Counted from the stretch's first letter, positions 46,262-58,578 are shown. The stretch: 64,000 nucleotides of DNA from Albifimbria verrucaria (GCA_020081605.1 JAHREC010000018.1:1860001-1924000), one strand, 5' to 3'. Made by a program: numbers and translations. The notes: generated from the sequence alone by a model not told the origin.

Positions 46262-48038
46262 CTCGGCGGTTAATATGAAATTAATTGATGGGCTCGAATG
46301 AAGGTAGACTAGGAAGTGGTTCAGCTCTTATAAGATCACTCTCGCAGGAAGCACGGAGCACAATACCTAAGCTTGAAGTCAAGCATTAATACCCATGATA
46401 CAACATTCAGGAGCTCGTCTGTTTCAACGAGAGATGGCAAGACTAAGGCCCACCATGTTTCTGTTCTTAGTAGCATGTGTGTGGTTCTACCAGTCATGAT
46501 GAGGACTGGCCGGTTCATGCCACAGCTTGAACACCCTGGGTCTGGGACGCCTTACTGGTTGATTATCTACCGAGCTGTAGCAGGGGCGTAAGCGTAGACA
46601 CATTTCCAAGATCACCAACTCAAACTCGCGAGGAAGAAGTTGTGTCGATCCACAGTTCTGAAGTCACTTTGCCGAACAATCGAACCAAGTTGGGCAAGTC
46701 ACAAGTTCAGATGAAGCTTATGTCCAGATTCAAACCTGTCTAGGTGTTTTATCTTTCCACTGGTATTGACAAAACAGGCATCACTACTACTCTTGCTCTG
46801 GCGTCAACTGGGGTATGCTTGGCGTTGTGGTTGTTGCCAACTGCACTGGGCAAACCAGCTGAACAAGCGCAGCTGAAATAAGAATAGTAATATAATGTCT
46901 CCGTGACACGCTCTAGTTACTTGGTCCTGGGGGCGCTAGGCGACTTACTTGACGCGATGTCGTCTTTTGTGTTGGATTGGGTAAAGTCCAATAAGCGAAG
47001 AGAATAATATTCCCGAATTTGGGTAGCATAGAAAATGGGTCAAGAACGAGGAGGTAGGGGATATGTGTGACTTTTGAGCAATCTCAATAACCGAAATTCG
47101 AGAACAATTCCTAATTCACTTAAGGTCACGGTCCCTTGATCATGCCATCTCCTGTTGAAAGTATATTGGCGCATCGTGGTTGGGCACAAGTGCATCATCC
47201 ACATGTTCAACTCGCCATAAGCCTCACAACATGTCATAGTTTGGAACAGACCCAGTTTGGTTGCACTCGATATTTAAGTTACACATGATAAAGCCTGTTC
47301 GCACTGGTGGGTTACACCTGACAACGATCGGTATAAACCAAGGAGTATTGTCGCCATCCTGGGACACTTACTGATGCCTACGCACCTTATCTCCCTTAAG
47401 CTCAAGTTCTCGCTTGTTCCAGCAGCCACGGACCAGCAAAGAAACTCGCCGAGTGGCAAAGGGTTGCTTACTTGTTGGGCTGCGGGCGTTGGCTTGTGTT
47501 TTAAAGCACGCAAGGTGCAGGGAATCATAGCCAAAGGTGCTCAGAGTAGGATCATGCCAGCAGCGTTAGAAGGACACTAATTATGTGTCGGGTAATATCC
47601 TGCATGTATAAGGCGATATACAGCTTAGGTCTGATGCAAAGTGGATGGAGGCATACATACCAAGACACATGCTGTAGGATGACACTAAATATGGCATTGT
47701 CTTGCATGTCTACACAGCAGTCTAAATCTTCCAGTAGCAATTTGTTGATATTCCCAAGTACACAGCTCCCGGGTAGCCAAGATGACTGCCCATTGGAGTT
47801 GGTGCTTTACCAGTCGGTCCCTGTGATCCCCTTAGGTAAGGCACCGCACCACTGACGTTGCAGCTGCATCCAGGCGCTAAACGGCCCCTGGCAGGAGCGC
47901 GTATTGCAACGCGTTGTGGCTGTTATCGATATGCCATGTCAGTGAGCTGCTGAACAACGACAACTGCACCAGAAATCAGCATTTTCCTTGTCTCACCACC
48001 CGATCGCACAAGTCACGAACGGCCCATGAGGGTTGGCA
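46262..48038. other. Intergenic, no supported gene
   Basis: Divergent promoter space between the LtrA-family gene (-) and ORC4 (+). Only short open frames without domains occur. The middle part is relatively AT-rich. Confidence 0.6.
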
Positions 48039-50559
48039 ATGGACAACCATGCGACGTCCGCGGGCCTCAAGCGTTCCTTTCCGCAATCCGAGGATGCATC
48101 GCCCCAGTCTCACAAGAAGCGAAAACCCGACGAGTCAACGATCGCACCTTCGGCCACACAATCAACCCTAGGCACGGCTGCCTCAGCTCCATCTGGCGTG
48201 GTTAGCCATGGCGAGCAATCTCAGAAGCCGATGGTGGACACGATCCACGTAAACGGCGACGGTGGCGGCCAGTCAGCTCTGTCCCAGCCTGCTCCCGTCC
48301 CGAAGAGTAGACCGGCTATAAAGTTGGCGGCGCTGAGAGGAACGAAGTGGGATACTGGTGAAGGACCTCGTGCCAAGGCTCCGAAAAAGACAAATGCTCG
48401 AAGTACGACGCCGAGGAAGAGAGCACCAGCCGCTGCGACCCGCCCTCAACTCCTAGCCAAGAACGGCACCGAACCGCCTCCCTCAGATAACCAATTGAGC
48501 GTGCCACCTACACCCAACGGCCGTCAGAACTCCATCGACGAACTCACAATTGCAGATGTGCCGCCGGGCCGGTCACCTGCTCATCAGTTATCCCCAGTCA
48601 AGCCCGTCACAGCTTCTGCAAGAGCAATTCCCCACCAAAGGGAATCCTTACCCCAACAAAGAAACGCGGACGGCCTCCAAAGTCTGTTACATTCAGTGGC
48701 AAGGCTCAGAAAGAGGTCTTCTTCGAGGATCTTCCAAAAGTGCCTAGTACCAAGAAGCGGAAAACAGCACCCAAGGAAGCGAAACTAGAAGAAGAACCCG
48801 GGGAGGATGAGATTGTGTGTGCAATCTGTTCGCGACCTGACTCAAAGGCGCCAAATCAAATCATTCTATGCGATAATTGCGATTTTGCTGTTCACCAAGC
48901 TTGCTACGAAGTGTCCGATATCCCTGAAGGCGAGTGGCTATGCAAGTCATGCGCGCAAGAAGATGTGCTCAAGACACCCAAAAAGCCGGATGAGGTCGCA
49001 GTTCCAGGTGACATACCTGCAGTAGAGATACCTGACATACCAAACCTAGACCAACACTTGCGATCTCTTCAGCGGGTTCTGCTAGATCGCTGCTCTGGAA
49101 GGCGACGAATCAACATATTTGGTCAAGACGAGGCACATGAGAAGGCGCGACAGGTTATAGAACAGACGGTCGTTGCGGGAGAAGGCAACTCCATGCTCCT
49201 GATTGGTTCTCGAGGCTGTGGAAAGACTACTGTCAGTATTCATGCGTACAAGCTTGTTTGCTTATTGAGAGGCTAACCAGAGGATAGTTGGTGGAAAATA
49301 TCATCTCCGACTTGTCTCGAGAACACAAGACCGAGTTCCATGTTGTACGACTAAACGGATTTATCCATACAGATGACAAACTGGCCCTGCGAGAGATCTG
49401 GCGACAGCTAGGAAAGGAAATGGAGGTTGAGGATGACCTCGTAAGCAGAGTGAGCGCATGCCTTCAACGAATTGTCATGAACCGTAGCTTACCGTGACCA
49501 GACAAACTATGCGGATACTATGGCATCTCTCTTGGCACTACTCTCACATCCGTCCGAAATTCTAGGCACCGATGAAGGCATCACATCGCAGTCGATCGTG
49601 TTCATTATTGACGAATTTGATATGTTTGCATCACATCCTCGCCAGACTCTGCTCTACAACCTATTTGACATTGCCCAGTCACGAAAGGCCCCGATTGCGG
49701 TGCTGGGCTGTACTACAAGGCTGGATGTGGTGGAAATGTTGGAGAAGAGAGTCAAGAGTCGGTTCAGTCATCGCTATGTCTACCTATCCCTACCCAGAAG
49801 CCTCCCAGCGTACTGGCAGGTCTGCCGACAAGGTCTTATAGTTGAGAGATCGGATCTCAAGAGGGAAGGGATCGATACGACTCTGGAGGGTTATGACGAG
49901 TTTCATAGATACTGGGCGCACAAGATCGAGGTAAGTGATGCACCATGCTTGAGGCAAGAAACTGTTCTAAGACTTGGGCACGGCAGGATTTGTACAAAAG
50001 CGACCTTTCCAAGATCTGCTCCAGTATCACTATTACACAACGAAGTCTGCGTCGGCATTTTTCACGGAGTGGATGCTTCCTCTGTCGTCGCTGTCGTCGA
50101 AAGACTTGACGCTACACATTCCCACAGTGGGCTCTGAGACGACATCGCTGGCTGCTCCGGACTCTCGCCTGCAACTTCTTACGTCATTATCCGAGCTCGA
50201 CCTTGGCTTGCTTATCGCCGCGGCCAGACTCGACATCGTGGCGCACACGGACACGGTGAACTTCGCAATGGCCTACGACGAGTACAGCTCGTTGGTGGGC
50301 AAACAAAGAGTACAGTCTTCGACGTCGGGCATGCTGGCGGTGGGTGGGGTGCCCGGGCGTGGAGCCGCGGCGTCGCTGGCTTGGCATGGGAACGGTTGAT
50401 CTCGCTGGGGCTCCTTGTTCCGTCCGGCCTCGGGGTAGCCGGGCGCTGGGCCACGAGGGCCTGGACGGCAAGATGTGGAAGGTCGACGTGGCGCTCGAGG
50501 AGATTCCTACAGCGGTGAAGCTCAATGCTATTCTGGCAAGGTGGTGCAGGGAGATATAA
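48039..50559 (+). CDS. ORC4: Origin recognition complex subunit 4 with PHD finger
   Basis: AAA+ subunit of the origin recognition complex. An N-terminal disordered region of about 200 residues carries an AT-hook (KKRGRPPKS). A complete C4HC3 PHD finger follows, CAICSRPDSKAPNQIILCD to WLCKSCAQED. The ATPase core contains INIFGQDEAHEKARQVIEQT, Walker A GSRGCGKTT, NYADTMASLLALLSHPSEIL, Walker B SIVFIIDEFDMF, and APIAVLGCTTRLDVVEMLEKR with VKSRFSHR as arginine-finger region. The C-terminal winged-helix domain ends LARWCREI. Introns lie near 49230-49288 (right after Walker A), 49439-49501 and 49931-49986. Missing bases break the frame at 48631-48634, 50006-50008, about 50355-50357 and about 50444-50447. 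The start ATG is 48039. Confidence 0.94.
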
Positions 50560-52238
50560 GAGTAGACTTCACAGGAGCTGGGAGGCTGCATTAGCGCGCG
50601 AGTGTTTACGATTACACGTAGTTTGGACTGGCGCGACGGCAGGGTCGCGTAATTTGGCACGGGAGAAATGGATTGTGAGAGGAATGCAGTAACATTCCTG
50701 TGTATTAAAACGGGATGGAGGGTTGGTGCGACGAGGAAAGTTGACTACGTCGCGTGACAGCGCACCGGCTTTCGGTGATGGAGCATGTGCGATAGATACC
50801 ATGTAGAAAACGACAGTAAACTAGAATTTGGGATTAATGAGCGATTTGGTGTTGATGTTGGCTCCTTGGATACGGTTGGTTGTTGGGTTAACTTGAATTG
50901 TTTGGTGGTGGTTAGGCGTCGGTTGGAAGCCTTCGTTGGTCAGGCAATCGAGAGGTAACTACAGCACTCCTTGCCAACTAATATTAGTGTTTCCTTTCGG
51001 ATGTCTGTTTACCGGTAGAGAGAAAGTTGTTGATGCAGTTCACAGGATTGACATGGCCATGGAAACTGCATGTTTAGTCCAACACGCAGCTGTAGAGTAA
51101 ACAGATAAAATGATTACACCTTTCAAGACCACACCGTAGTATTCCTACCCCAGCAGCGGAGCAAGAAGTTAAACAGCATAACCCGAAGCAGCTTCAGGGT
51201 AGGGTCTGCCCCGGCAGATGTAAGAATGAGGTGAGGTGAACATGGATGCAAATACATATATATAGCAACACGGAGGGAAGGAAAAGGGCTAAGCCAAGCG
51301 CTTATTCTAACATAGCCTACCTCGTGCACCGCCAACAACCCCAGCGATCGCATGTGCACCGCCAGCTCCAGCGACTGGTGCACGATGCAGATCCTTGCAG
51401 AGAGGCATGGCCATGCAGGTACAGGAATTGCCCAAGGCGGCAAATCAGACCCGGCGCGGGCGCGGACGCGGGTAAGGGAGAGATATTGATGGTGCATTGG
51501 TGTTGAGCCACCATATACCACGGGTGTAACTTTGATGCTCCAGGTAAGGTAGGTGGTAGATGAGGCGCTAAGCAGATACCCAAATGGTAGGTAGGTGTAG
51601 CTGGGGGCATCGTTGGGGGCATAGCTGAACATCCTGTTACTTTACCCCAGACACGGGCGAGGCAGTCGATGGCACGGCGCGACACGGCTTGAAAGATACC
51701 TCGTCGACCGCGGTGAATCGCACCCGGCTTCAGGTATCTACCTATCTGGGGCCGTTTCTGCCTTGACGCTTTTCCTTTTTCCCTTTTCCCTTTTTTGCTT
51801 CTTCCCGTCCCCTGCGTCTCGCTCCAACTCTCCTCTCCCCTTCAAACTATGTCACCGTCACACTCAATCGCTTTAAGCTGCTAACGCGAGGCGAGGCGCA
51901 GACGCAAACGCCTTTGCTCTGCGCCGGTGCACCCAATCATCTGCTCAAGGCGCAGCTCCAAGGATACCTCTGGGAAGAGTAAGGAGAAACCCCGTCGGCT
52001 GACGGTCTCAGGCCAAGCCCACACCACACCACACCACACCTTTCAGCCCAACCCAAGCTCAAGAACCTGTCCTGGTGATCCTTCATATGCTCGTGCTTCG
52101 TCCCGCCTCTCGCCAACAAAGCTCTTGATTGTCTTTCTTTACTCTTTAGTTATTTCTCACCGGCCACTTGCGCCTCGCCTTTGGCCCGCATAACCCACCT
52201 CTCTTCTAGCTTGTCGTCGTCTCTCCACTGTGCCTTTC

Positions 52239-52271
<33 letters not shown>

Positions 52272-52309
52272 CGAAACAGAACAACATCGTGCACTTCTGC
52301 TCTAACATC
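50560..52309. other. Intergenic and pyrimidine-rich leader
   Basis: No domain-bearing frame. A TAGGTAGGTGTAG motif is near 51588-51600. The last 600 bases are C/T-rich and end in a (CT)n tract just before the DUF7053-like gene. Confidence 0.6.
52243..52270. repeat. (CT)n microsatellite in 5' leader
   Basis: About 14 CT dinucleotides, 40 bases before the ATG at 52310, so probably within the transcript leader or core promoter. Confidence 0.85.
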
Positions 52310-53505
52310 ATGTCTAAACGCACCGTCTTTACCACCATCACTCCCCTACCGCCGGGCATTTCGCGAGAGACAGCCGTCTCTTTCCTCCACAACCATGTCG
52401 AGATGATTGACCTGAACCCGCTCATCAAGGAGCGCCATCCCATCATTGCGCCAGACCATGCGACGCCCGACGAGCGTAATTGCGCCTGGTACTCTCTCAC
52501 CGATAAGATCTCTTACCTGCCCGGCGGCGTCATGTCCGGCGAGGTCACCTACACCTGTGCATTCCATGACCTCCCCAACGGCCTGCAGACCCATTGCTAT
52601 GCCCCGATGGGTCTTGATATCCGCGACAAGTGGTCCGTCGGCGGTTCGCTCCCTGGAGAGCCTAAGCAGCCCGTCGAGTTGGGGCTCGATGCGCCGCGGA
52701 CCGGTCTCTACATTCGTGAGGATATCGACATGAGGTGTAATATACTCATGGCCGGATTTGTCAAGAAGACGCTCAAGAAGGCCCACGCTACCCTGGTCGA
52801 CCACCTGGCTGTAAAGGCCAAGTCGGTCAGCGCCCACGACAGCTCCGCACCACCTTCGCGGAACAGCCCTGAAAGGAGCAGCTTCAATACCGAGCATACG
52901 TCGCGGCAATCCTGCAATTCCAGTCGCCGGGGTTCTCCCGAAGCTCCGAGTCTCACTCAAGGAATTCGCAGACCCGCGGTCAAAGTCCACATTCCTCCCT
53001 GATGCCTCCTGCTGCCCAGCACAACGGCGGTCACGTCCGCTCTGCCTCAGCAGGTGCCCCAACCAACCGCTACCAGCTACCTTCGCAACAACAGCAGCTG
53101 CAACTGCCATACCAAGAGAAGGCATCCTGGCGAGCGTCAGATGTACCCACACGCCAGGGTACGCAATACCATGGTCCCAGTCGGCCCCAGGACTACCTCG
53201 ATTTCGCTGCCATGAACCCATATGATCTTGCCACACCAATTGAGCCGCCGTCGCAGCAATATCGCCCATATAGCAGCCATGGCAGCAAGGCACCACCCCA
53301 GTACCCCTTTACCAACGCATATAGCTCACCGCAGACATCTCGCGGAACTAGAATAAGTCCTCTGATGGATTTGCACGAGCCGAGGCTACAGGCTAAAGCT
53401 GCTGCTGGGCCACATTTGAAATCATGGTGTTGGCCTGCATTGTATGAGATCAAGAATAACGATACTGTATTGATAGGCACAAACGAGCCGATTACAACTG
53501 TATGA
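52310..53505 (+). CDS. DUF7053-like fungal protein of unknown function
   Basis: Unknown function. The N-terminal domain of about 170 residues is MSKRTVFTTITPLPPGISRE, VSFLHNHVEMIDLNPLIKER, CAWYSLTDKISYLPGG, GEVTYTCAFHDLPNGLQTHC, and TGLYIREDIDMRCNILMAGF, a pattern I associate with the fungal DUF7053 family. The C-terminal half is disordered and rich in Ser, Pro and Gln. The frame shifts in the CC at 52921-52922: after TSRQSCNS the coding-like continuation is QSPGFSRSSESHSRNSQ and then MPPAAQHNGGHVRSASAG. Without that correction the product would stop at 53000-53002. The start at 52310 is 40 bases after a (CT)n tract; an upstream in-frame codon near 52181 is not favoured because the intervening sequence is the repeat itself. 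The final 30 residues are less certain. Confidence 0.75.
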
Positions 53506-53768
53506 TAACCGGGAGGAAAAGACCAGTCGTGTGTCTGTCATATGTACACGAAATTGAACAATAGCAAAAAGCATTGCATTTCTTCTACCTTCTCTCCATT
53601 GTCATGACCTTATTCCTCCCCCAAAACTCCATTTGACATTAGCCCTTGTCCTTCACTCCCGTTCATCCCAAGGTGCGCAACAGGCACTGTTCCAATCTGT
53701 ATCCATCATATCTGATGCAGTACCTTACATGGCTGCGTACTAGAACTACTAAGTTTTCCATGAATTGC

Positions 53769-54969
53769 TTACAGAGTCATCAGGCTGGCGACGACGACAC
53801 CGGCAGCGGCGACGAGAAGACCGAAGCGGGCGTGGCTGCCCTCGATGGCCTCGGAAACAACAACAGGACCGCCGGGGTTGCCACCAGGACCGCCGCTGGG
53901 GCAGCAGAGCCGCCACCGGGACCGGCGTTGGCCTTGGCGTTGGCATCGGCAGAGGCACCACCAGCACCACCGGCACCGGCCTTGGCGTTGGCATCAGCAG
54001 AAGCGCCCTCGCCCTTGGTCTCCTTGGAAGTGGAAGTACCACCGGGGCCGGCAGCGGCGGCGGCAGCGGCAGCAGCGGAAGCACCACCGGCGGCATTGGC
54101 GTTGGCCTTGGCGTTGGCCTCGGCGTTGGCACCGGGGCCAGCAGCGGCAGCAGCAGCGGCGGCGGCGGCGGCAGCGGAACCCTCACCCTCGCCCTTGCCA
54201 CCAGCGGGCTTGGGAGCGGGCTTGGGAGCAGGGGGCTCAGCGTGGCCGGTAGGCTTGGCAGGCTTCTTGACGGGCTAGAAAGCAACAACTGTTAGTATAC
54301 CATGAGCGAATCAAGGGGCTGGTTTCGATATCTTACCTCAACGACGGTGCAAGGGCAGTCGGTGATGGTCAAGGTGGTGGCCTTGGTGACGGTGAACTTC
54401 TTCTCGTTGAAGGTCAGGGTGGTGGGCTCAGGGCAGTAGGTGGTGTACACGTTGACGACCTTGGTGGTGGTGATGACCTCCTCCTCGTGGTCATGGTCGT
54501 GCTCGTGGTCGTGACCGTGCTCGTAAGGGTGCTCGCGGTCATCGTGGCCCTCACCACCCTCGGGCTTGCCCTCAGGCTTGCCCTCAGGCTTTCCTTCAGG
54601 CTTGCCAGCCCAGTCAGGCTTGCCCTCGGGCTTTCCCTCAGGCTTGCCAACCCAGTCAGGCTTGCCTTCAGGCTTTCCCTCAGGCTTTCCCTCAGGCTTG
54701 CCAACCCAGTCGGGCTTACCCTCAGGCTTACCCTCGGGCTTGCCCTCCCACTCAGACTTGCCTTCAGGCTTGCCCTCCCACTCGGGCTTGCCCTCAGGCT
54801 TACCCTCGGGCTTCCACTCAGTCTTGCCCTCAGGAGGACCGTGGTGCTCGCCCTCGGACTGACCCCAGGTAGGAGCGCCAACCTCGGTAGGACCGTGAGG
54901 GTGCTCAGCCTGAGGCATGGCGACGGCCAGAGCGGCGGAAGCAAGGATGAGGGTCTTGGAAACAATCAT
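53769..54969 (-). CDS. Secreted EGKP-repeat, His-rich, Ala-rich wall protein
   Basis: Predicted secreted wall protein. The start at 54969 gives [20 protein letters not shown], a signal peptide. A long array of E-G-K-P units with W/D insertions follows, then a His/Asp/Glu segment ([14 protein letters not shown]). Next is a Cys module, [20 protein letters not shown] to [12 protein letters not shown], shared by many fungal wall proteins. After an intron (54275-54336), exon 2 encodes a [12 protein letters not shown] linker, poly-Ala, and NANAKANA repeats. The frame shifts in GGGG at 53898-53901. Correction gives [20 protein letters not shown] and the hydrophobic end [19 protein letters not shown], a plausible GPI signal. 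The function is unknown. Low complexity makes both sequence and length less reliable. Confidence 0.77.
54560..54835 (-). repeat. EGKPEGKP coding tandem repeat
   Basis: Irregular 12-base units encoding EGKP or PEGK, grouped into longer units by W-E, D-W-V or D-W-A insertions. Probably variable in copy number between strains. Confidence 0.85.
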
Positions 54970-56283
54970 TATGTCGGTTGTAAAAGTTGCAAAGTGTTTG
55001 GTTTGGTGTTTTGGTGTTTTAGTTCGTGTAAAGACTGCGAGAACGTCTGCACAAGCGAAGATCTGGAGAATTGAAGATTTGAAGTTGTCAAACGAATGAT
55101 GTAGACCAACGAGGGACGAATGTGAACGAATGAAATGAGGCTGAGTGCTGAGTGAAAGTAAATCCATCCTGATGGTGACCACAGGCCGGCTTATATGCTC
55201 CTCGACCTGCTCCTGGATCATCACGTTGACCAGCCATCAGATCAACCAGAGACAACGGGAGAGGCATCCCTGATGGCGAGATTTGCGTCGAGTAAACAAA
55301 CCACACGCGCGGTGCATTTCTCTCGGAGGCAGTCATGTCGTGGCAAAAGGGTGGAAGGGAAATTGCCATAGCCTGCGATCCATTCCAGCCACGCCTGGCA
55401 ATCATTTCACCGTCGTGCCAGCGACCTTGGCCCGCGTTACTCGTAGGCCCACTGTTTGAGACATTCACGCTTCAATTATTTGTCTCGAAACCCAATCGTA
55501 GCTCAATGCTATTATTCATTTCATTTTGAGCTGCCCTCGCTCTTCTCTCTATGTACACGGCGCGCTCTCAGCGAAAAGGGCGCGAGGCTTATCTGCCGCT
55601 AATGCAAATGTCTCATCCTCCTTAACAGGATGCCTCCATGAATACAGGACAATGCTCCGTAATGCTCCTGACCGGCACTCTATAGTGTGTGCAAATGCCA
55701 ATGTTGGGCACTGTCCTTCCTCCACGAACTCTTGCGAAACAGCTTCGTCTTGTTCTTTTCGTCATGTCCAGAGTAGTGTTCCGGCCGAGTCCAACGAGTT
55801 GCAGCGTTGATCGAGCACAGTTATCCACCGATTCGATGTCATCAATTTCCTCTAGTCCTTTGGATGACAAGCCTCTGCCAACCCCTACCGTCTATGTGAG
55901 CTCTGCCCTAAAACGCCCTGTCCGTTTTTCCAATAAACCAATATAACCTCGAGAATTGTAACCGCCTAACGTGCTGGGCTAGGCCGAAAAAGTCCGAACC
56001 GTCGAGCCCGTCCATGGGGGTATAACAACAAGGAATAGCACAGTGGCTAATGGATGAATGGTTGAAAGTGAAGCCAAATGACTGGAACACCGATGATGCA
56101 ATAAAGAGAGAAATCTAAGAAGGTATCGTGCCGGCGATGGAAAAAAGCAGAAAGTGGCCAATCCGCGGGACCTTGAGATCCTGCGCTTGGCTGTTGCGTT
56201 GGTAGTGGACAAGCTGTTCATCCACTACCCGCGTGCTGAGCATTAGTCTCCCACCTAGAAGGGAGGGTTTTCTATTTGTTCAA
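54970..56283. other. Intergenic, no supported gene
   Basis: Promoter of the EGKP-repeat protein and 3' flank of the RGS gene. Short open frames have no domains. Confidence 0.6.
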
Positions 56284-58578
56284 TCATTTCCTGTTGGAAC
56301 GGCTTTGGCTCCGCTCGGGAATCCGACCGTTCAACTCGAAGTCGAAGTTGCGTAATTGGTGCTCATACTTCGCATTGCGAAGGAATTTCGGCACCGAATC
56401 CTGTTAGCCAAGGTTAGTTATGGTTCGGCGTACCCGGTGGTGCTGGTGATCATGGTGACTTACGCTAGCCATTAGCTTAAAGACGGCGTTCTGGGCATCC
56501 TCGAACAATGTGGTCACCTCTTGCAAGGTCTCAATCATGGCCACGTCCTGACCGACGGCCTTGGTCATTCGCGTGGCCAAGCCATTGCGAAGCTGGTGGT
56601 CGATGTTGAGCTCGCAGGGAGATCCGGGGCCAAGAAAGCATTGTAGATGCTGTACGCCTGTGCCATGATCTCCTTAACACCATCCATAGACGTAGCAGAC
56701 GGGTTCTTCTGAGCCACGCGAATGGCCGTCTTGCAGCTGCGGACAAACTCATCCACATCCTGGTAAAAGAAAGGTTCTCCTCACAGTGCGTGTCGCGGAG
56801 GTTCTCACGGAAGAGAAGTCGCAGAGCAGGGTCGTTGAGGATCTTGTCGAGTCTCTGGGTATGCGAATCTCGCGGAATACCATTGCGCTGCGAGTTCGTG
56901 CCACCTTCGCTCTCCGAAGCCCGTCCTCTGGACGAAGTACCATTGATGGTGTCCTTGCCACGCTGAGTGATCTGGTATATGGCGTGCTTGGAAGGCTGGA
57001 AGGAGCCGATGCCAGGGTTGTGGGCGACATAGGCCCTGTCTTGGACAACTGGCTCCATCAAGTCGTACTCGACGAAAAGAGTGGCCACCTCGATCGTCTC
57101 CCTTCTGTCCACAATGGTGGAGCAGTCCATTAGCCAGTCAACCGTAGCCTTGCCCGTGAATGTGTCGCGGAACGTCTTTCCACCGACCTTGCGCTCAGCC
57201 GCCATCTTCACGCCTGTCAAACCATCCTTGTAATCATGCAAAGAATCCGAGTCAGCGGCATTGACGCTGGACTTGACGTTGCGACCCTGCATACCCACAA
57301 AGCGGCGGAAAATGACCTCGATCGTACCGCGGTCATTCAGCAACTTATCGGTTTGATGGTCTCTCTCCAAAATCACGAGCTGCGTAGCTCGGCTTGTAGC
57401 CAACTCTGCCACCTGCTTCTGTTGAATGCCGTTCTTAGAGCAAAAGCGGTCGAGCACAGTGATTCCCTTAGGTGTCAGCTGCCAAACCGAGCCCTTCATG
57501 TTGTACACTTGCTGGTACTTGCCATCTGCTGATTCGATGAAGCGGGCCTCAACGAAACGCTGGCAGATGGTTCGAGCCATGTCTTTGGCCATGGAGAAGG
57601 TGGTGGTTGTCGTCGTAGTTACAATCCTGGAAGGGTCCTTGGGGTCTGGCATTCGGTTAGATTGAGAGAACTTCAAGGAACCCAGGTTGTTGATTGCATC
57701 TTCAGACAAGAAGGTGTAGTCGACCTTGGTTAGGCGCACACGGTGAGGTGTTAGTGGCAGCAGGCTAACAATTAATGTGGAAAAGAGGTCTTTGAAATCC
57801 TACGAGAGAAGGGGTTAGCATTTGTCGAAACTTTGATGCATAGCAAAGACACAGCATGGGCATAACGGCAATTGAGTGCCGCGAGTCATGCAGGAAAATC
57901 AGCTCACCTTGGTAAAAGGTCTATCATCGTCGGTCATGCGCAACAAGCGCGATGATGTTTGGTGCATCTTGTTCTCAGAGCTTGGTGGCAATTTGATCGG
58001 TGGAGGTCGCCTAGGATCCGTCTGAGAATATGGCTGCGAAGGCGGGTCCTTGGCCGGCACCGAAGGGAAGACTGTTTGGCCTCCACGTTGGAGTCTAGGT
58101 CTGCAGAATTGGAGGATGGGAGTTTGGTATAGGCCTTCTTATCGAGGCCAGAAAGGTCAGGAGCCTGGAAGGAACCCGGGACCAACGAAAGACAGGAGAG
58201 ACCAGAGTTTGAAGAGCGATGACGTAGAACGGGATCGGAGATGTTGGCGATGGCCGTCTGTGTCCTATCGAGAGCGGCAGCGGCGAACGAGAAGATGCCA
58301 CTCGCAGATCGCTGGTTCCTAACCGACGAGCTGGTCGAAGGAGAACTGGAACGCTGGAGGTTGGAGTGATTACGGAGGGCGTATGGGGCAGCGGAGGCCG
58401 GGCCGTCCAGTGTGCGGTCCGAGATGGAAGACCGTGGCGAGAGGGAGCGGTAGTGTTGCTGGCGATGGTGAGCCAGGTGTTGAGGAGAGTGAGGATTAGG
58501 CTGATCAAGCTGATGTCTCGGCGGATCGGCTGGGAGAGGGTAAGGAGTGACGGCCGAAGGTTGCGGGAGAGTGGCCAT
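56284..58578 (-). CDS. flbA: FlbA-type RGS protein (DEP-DEP-RGS)
   Basis: GTPase-activating regulator of a Gi-type alpha subunit; orthologs FlbA, CPRGS-1 and Sst2 control conidiation, growth and pheromone signalling. A disordered Ser/Pro-rich N-terminus starts MATLPQPSAVTPYPLPADPP. Two DEP-type domains follow, around MAKDMARTICQRFVEARFIE and KTFRDTFTGKATVDWLMDC. The C-terminal RGS domain runs from RLDKILNDPALRLLFRENLR through NLSFYQDVDEFVRSCK and IMAQAYSIYNAFLAPGSPCE to FKLMASDSVPKFLRNAKYE, ending SQSRSNRK. Introns lie near 57790-57910 and 56402-56463. Missing bases interrupt the frame at 58065-58067 (GGG), 56765-56768 (AAAA) and near 56624-56625 (+ strand). Each correction restores a conserved block. 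Length is about 700 residues. A cAMP-receptor-like GPCR also lies in the window, 48 kb away; no link can be claimed. Confidence 0.93.

Noticed and set aside
53749..54295. Long overlapping frames on both strands in the Ala/Asn repeat
   Set aside because: All but the minus-strand frame continuous with the signal peptide and Cys module are products of the GC-rich repeat.
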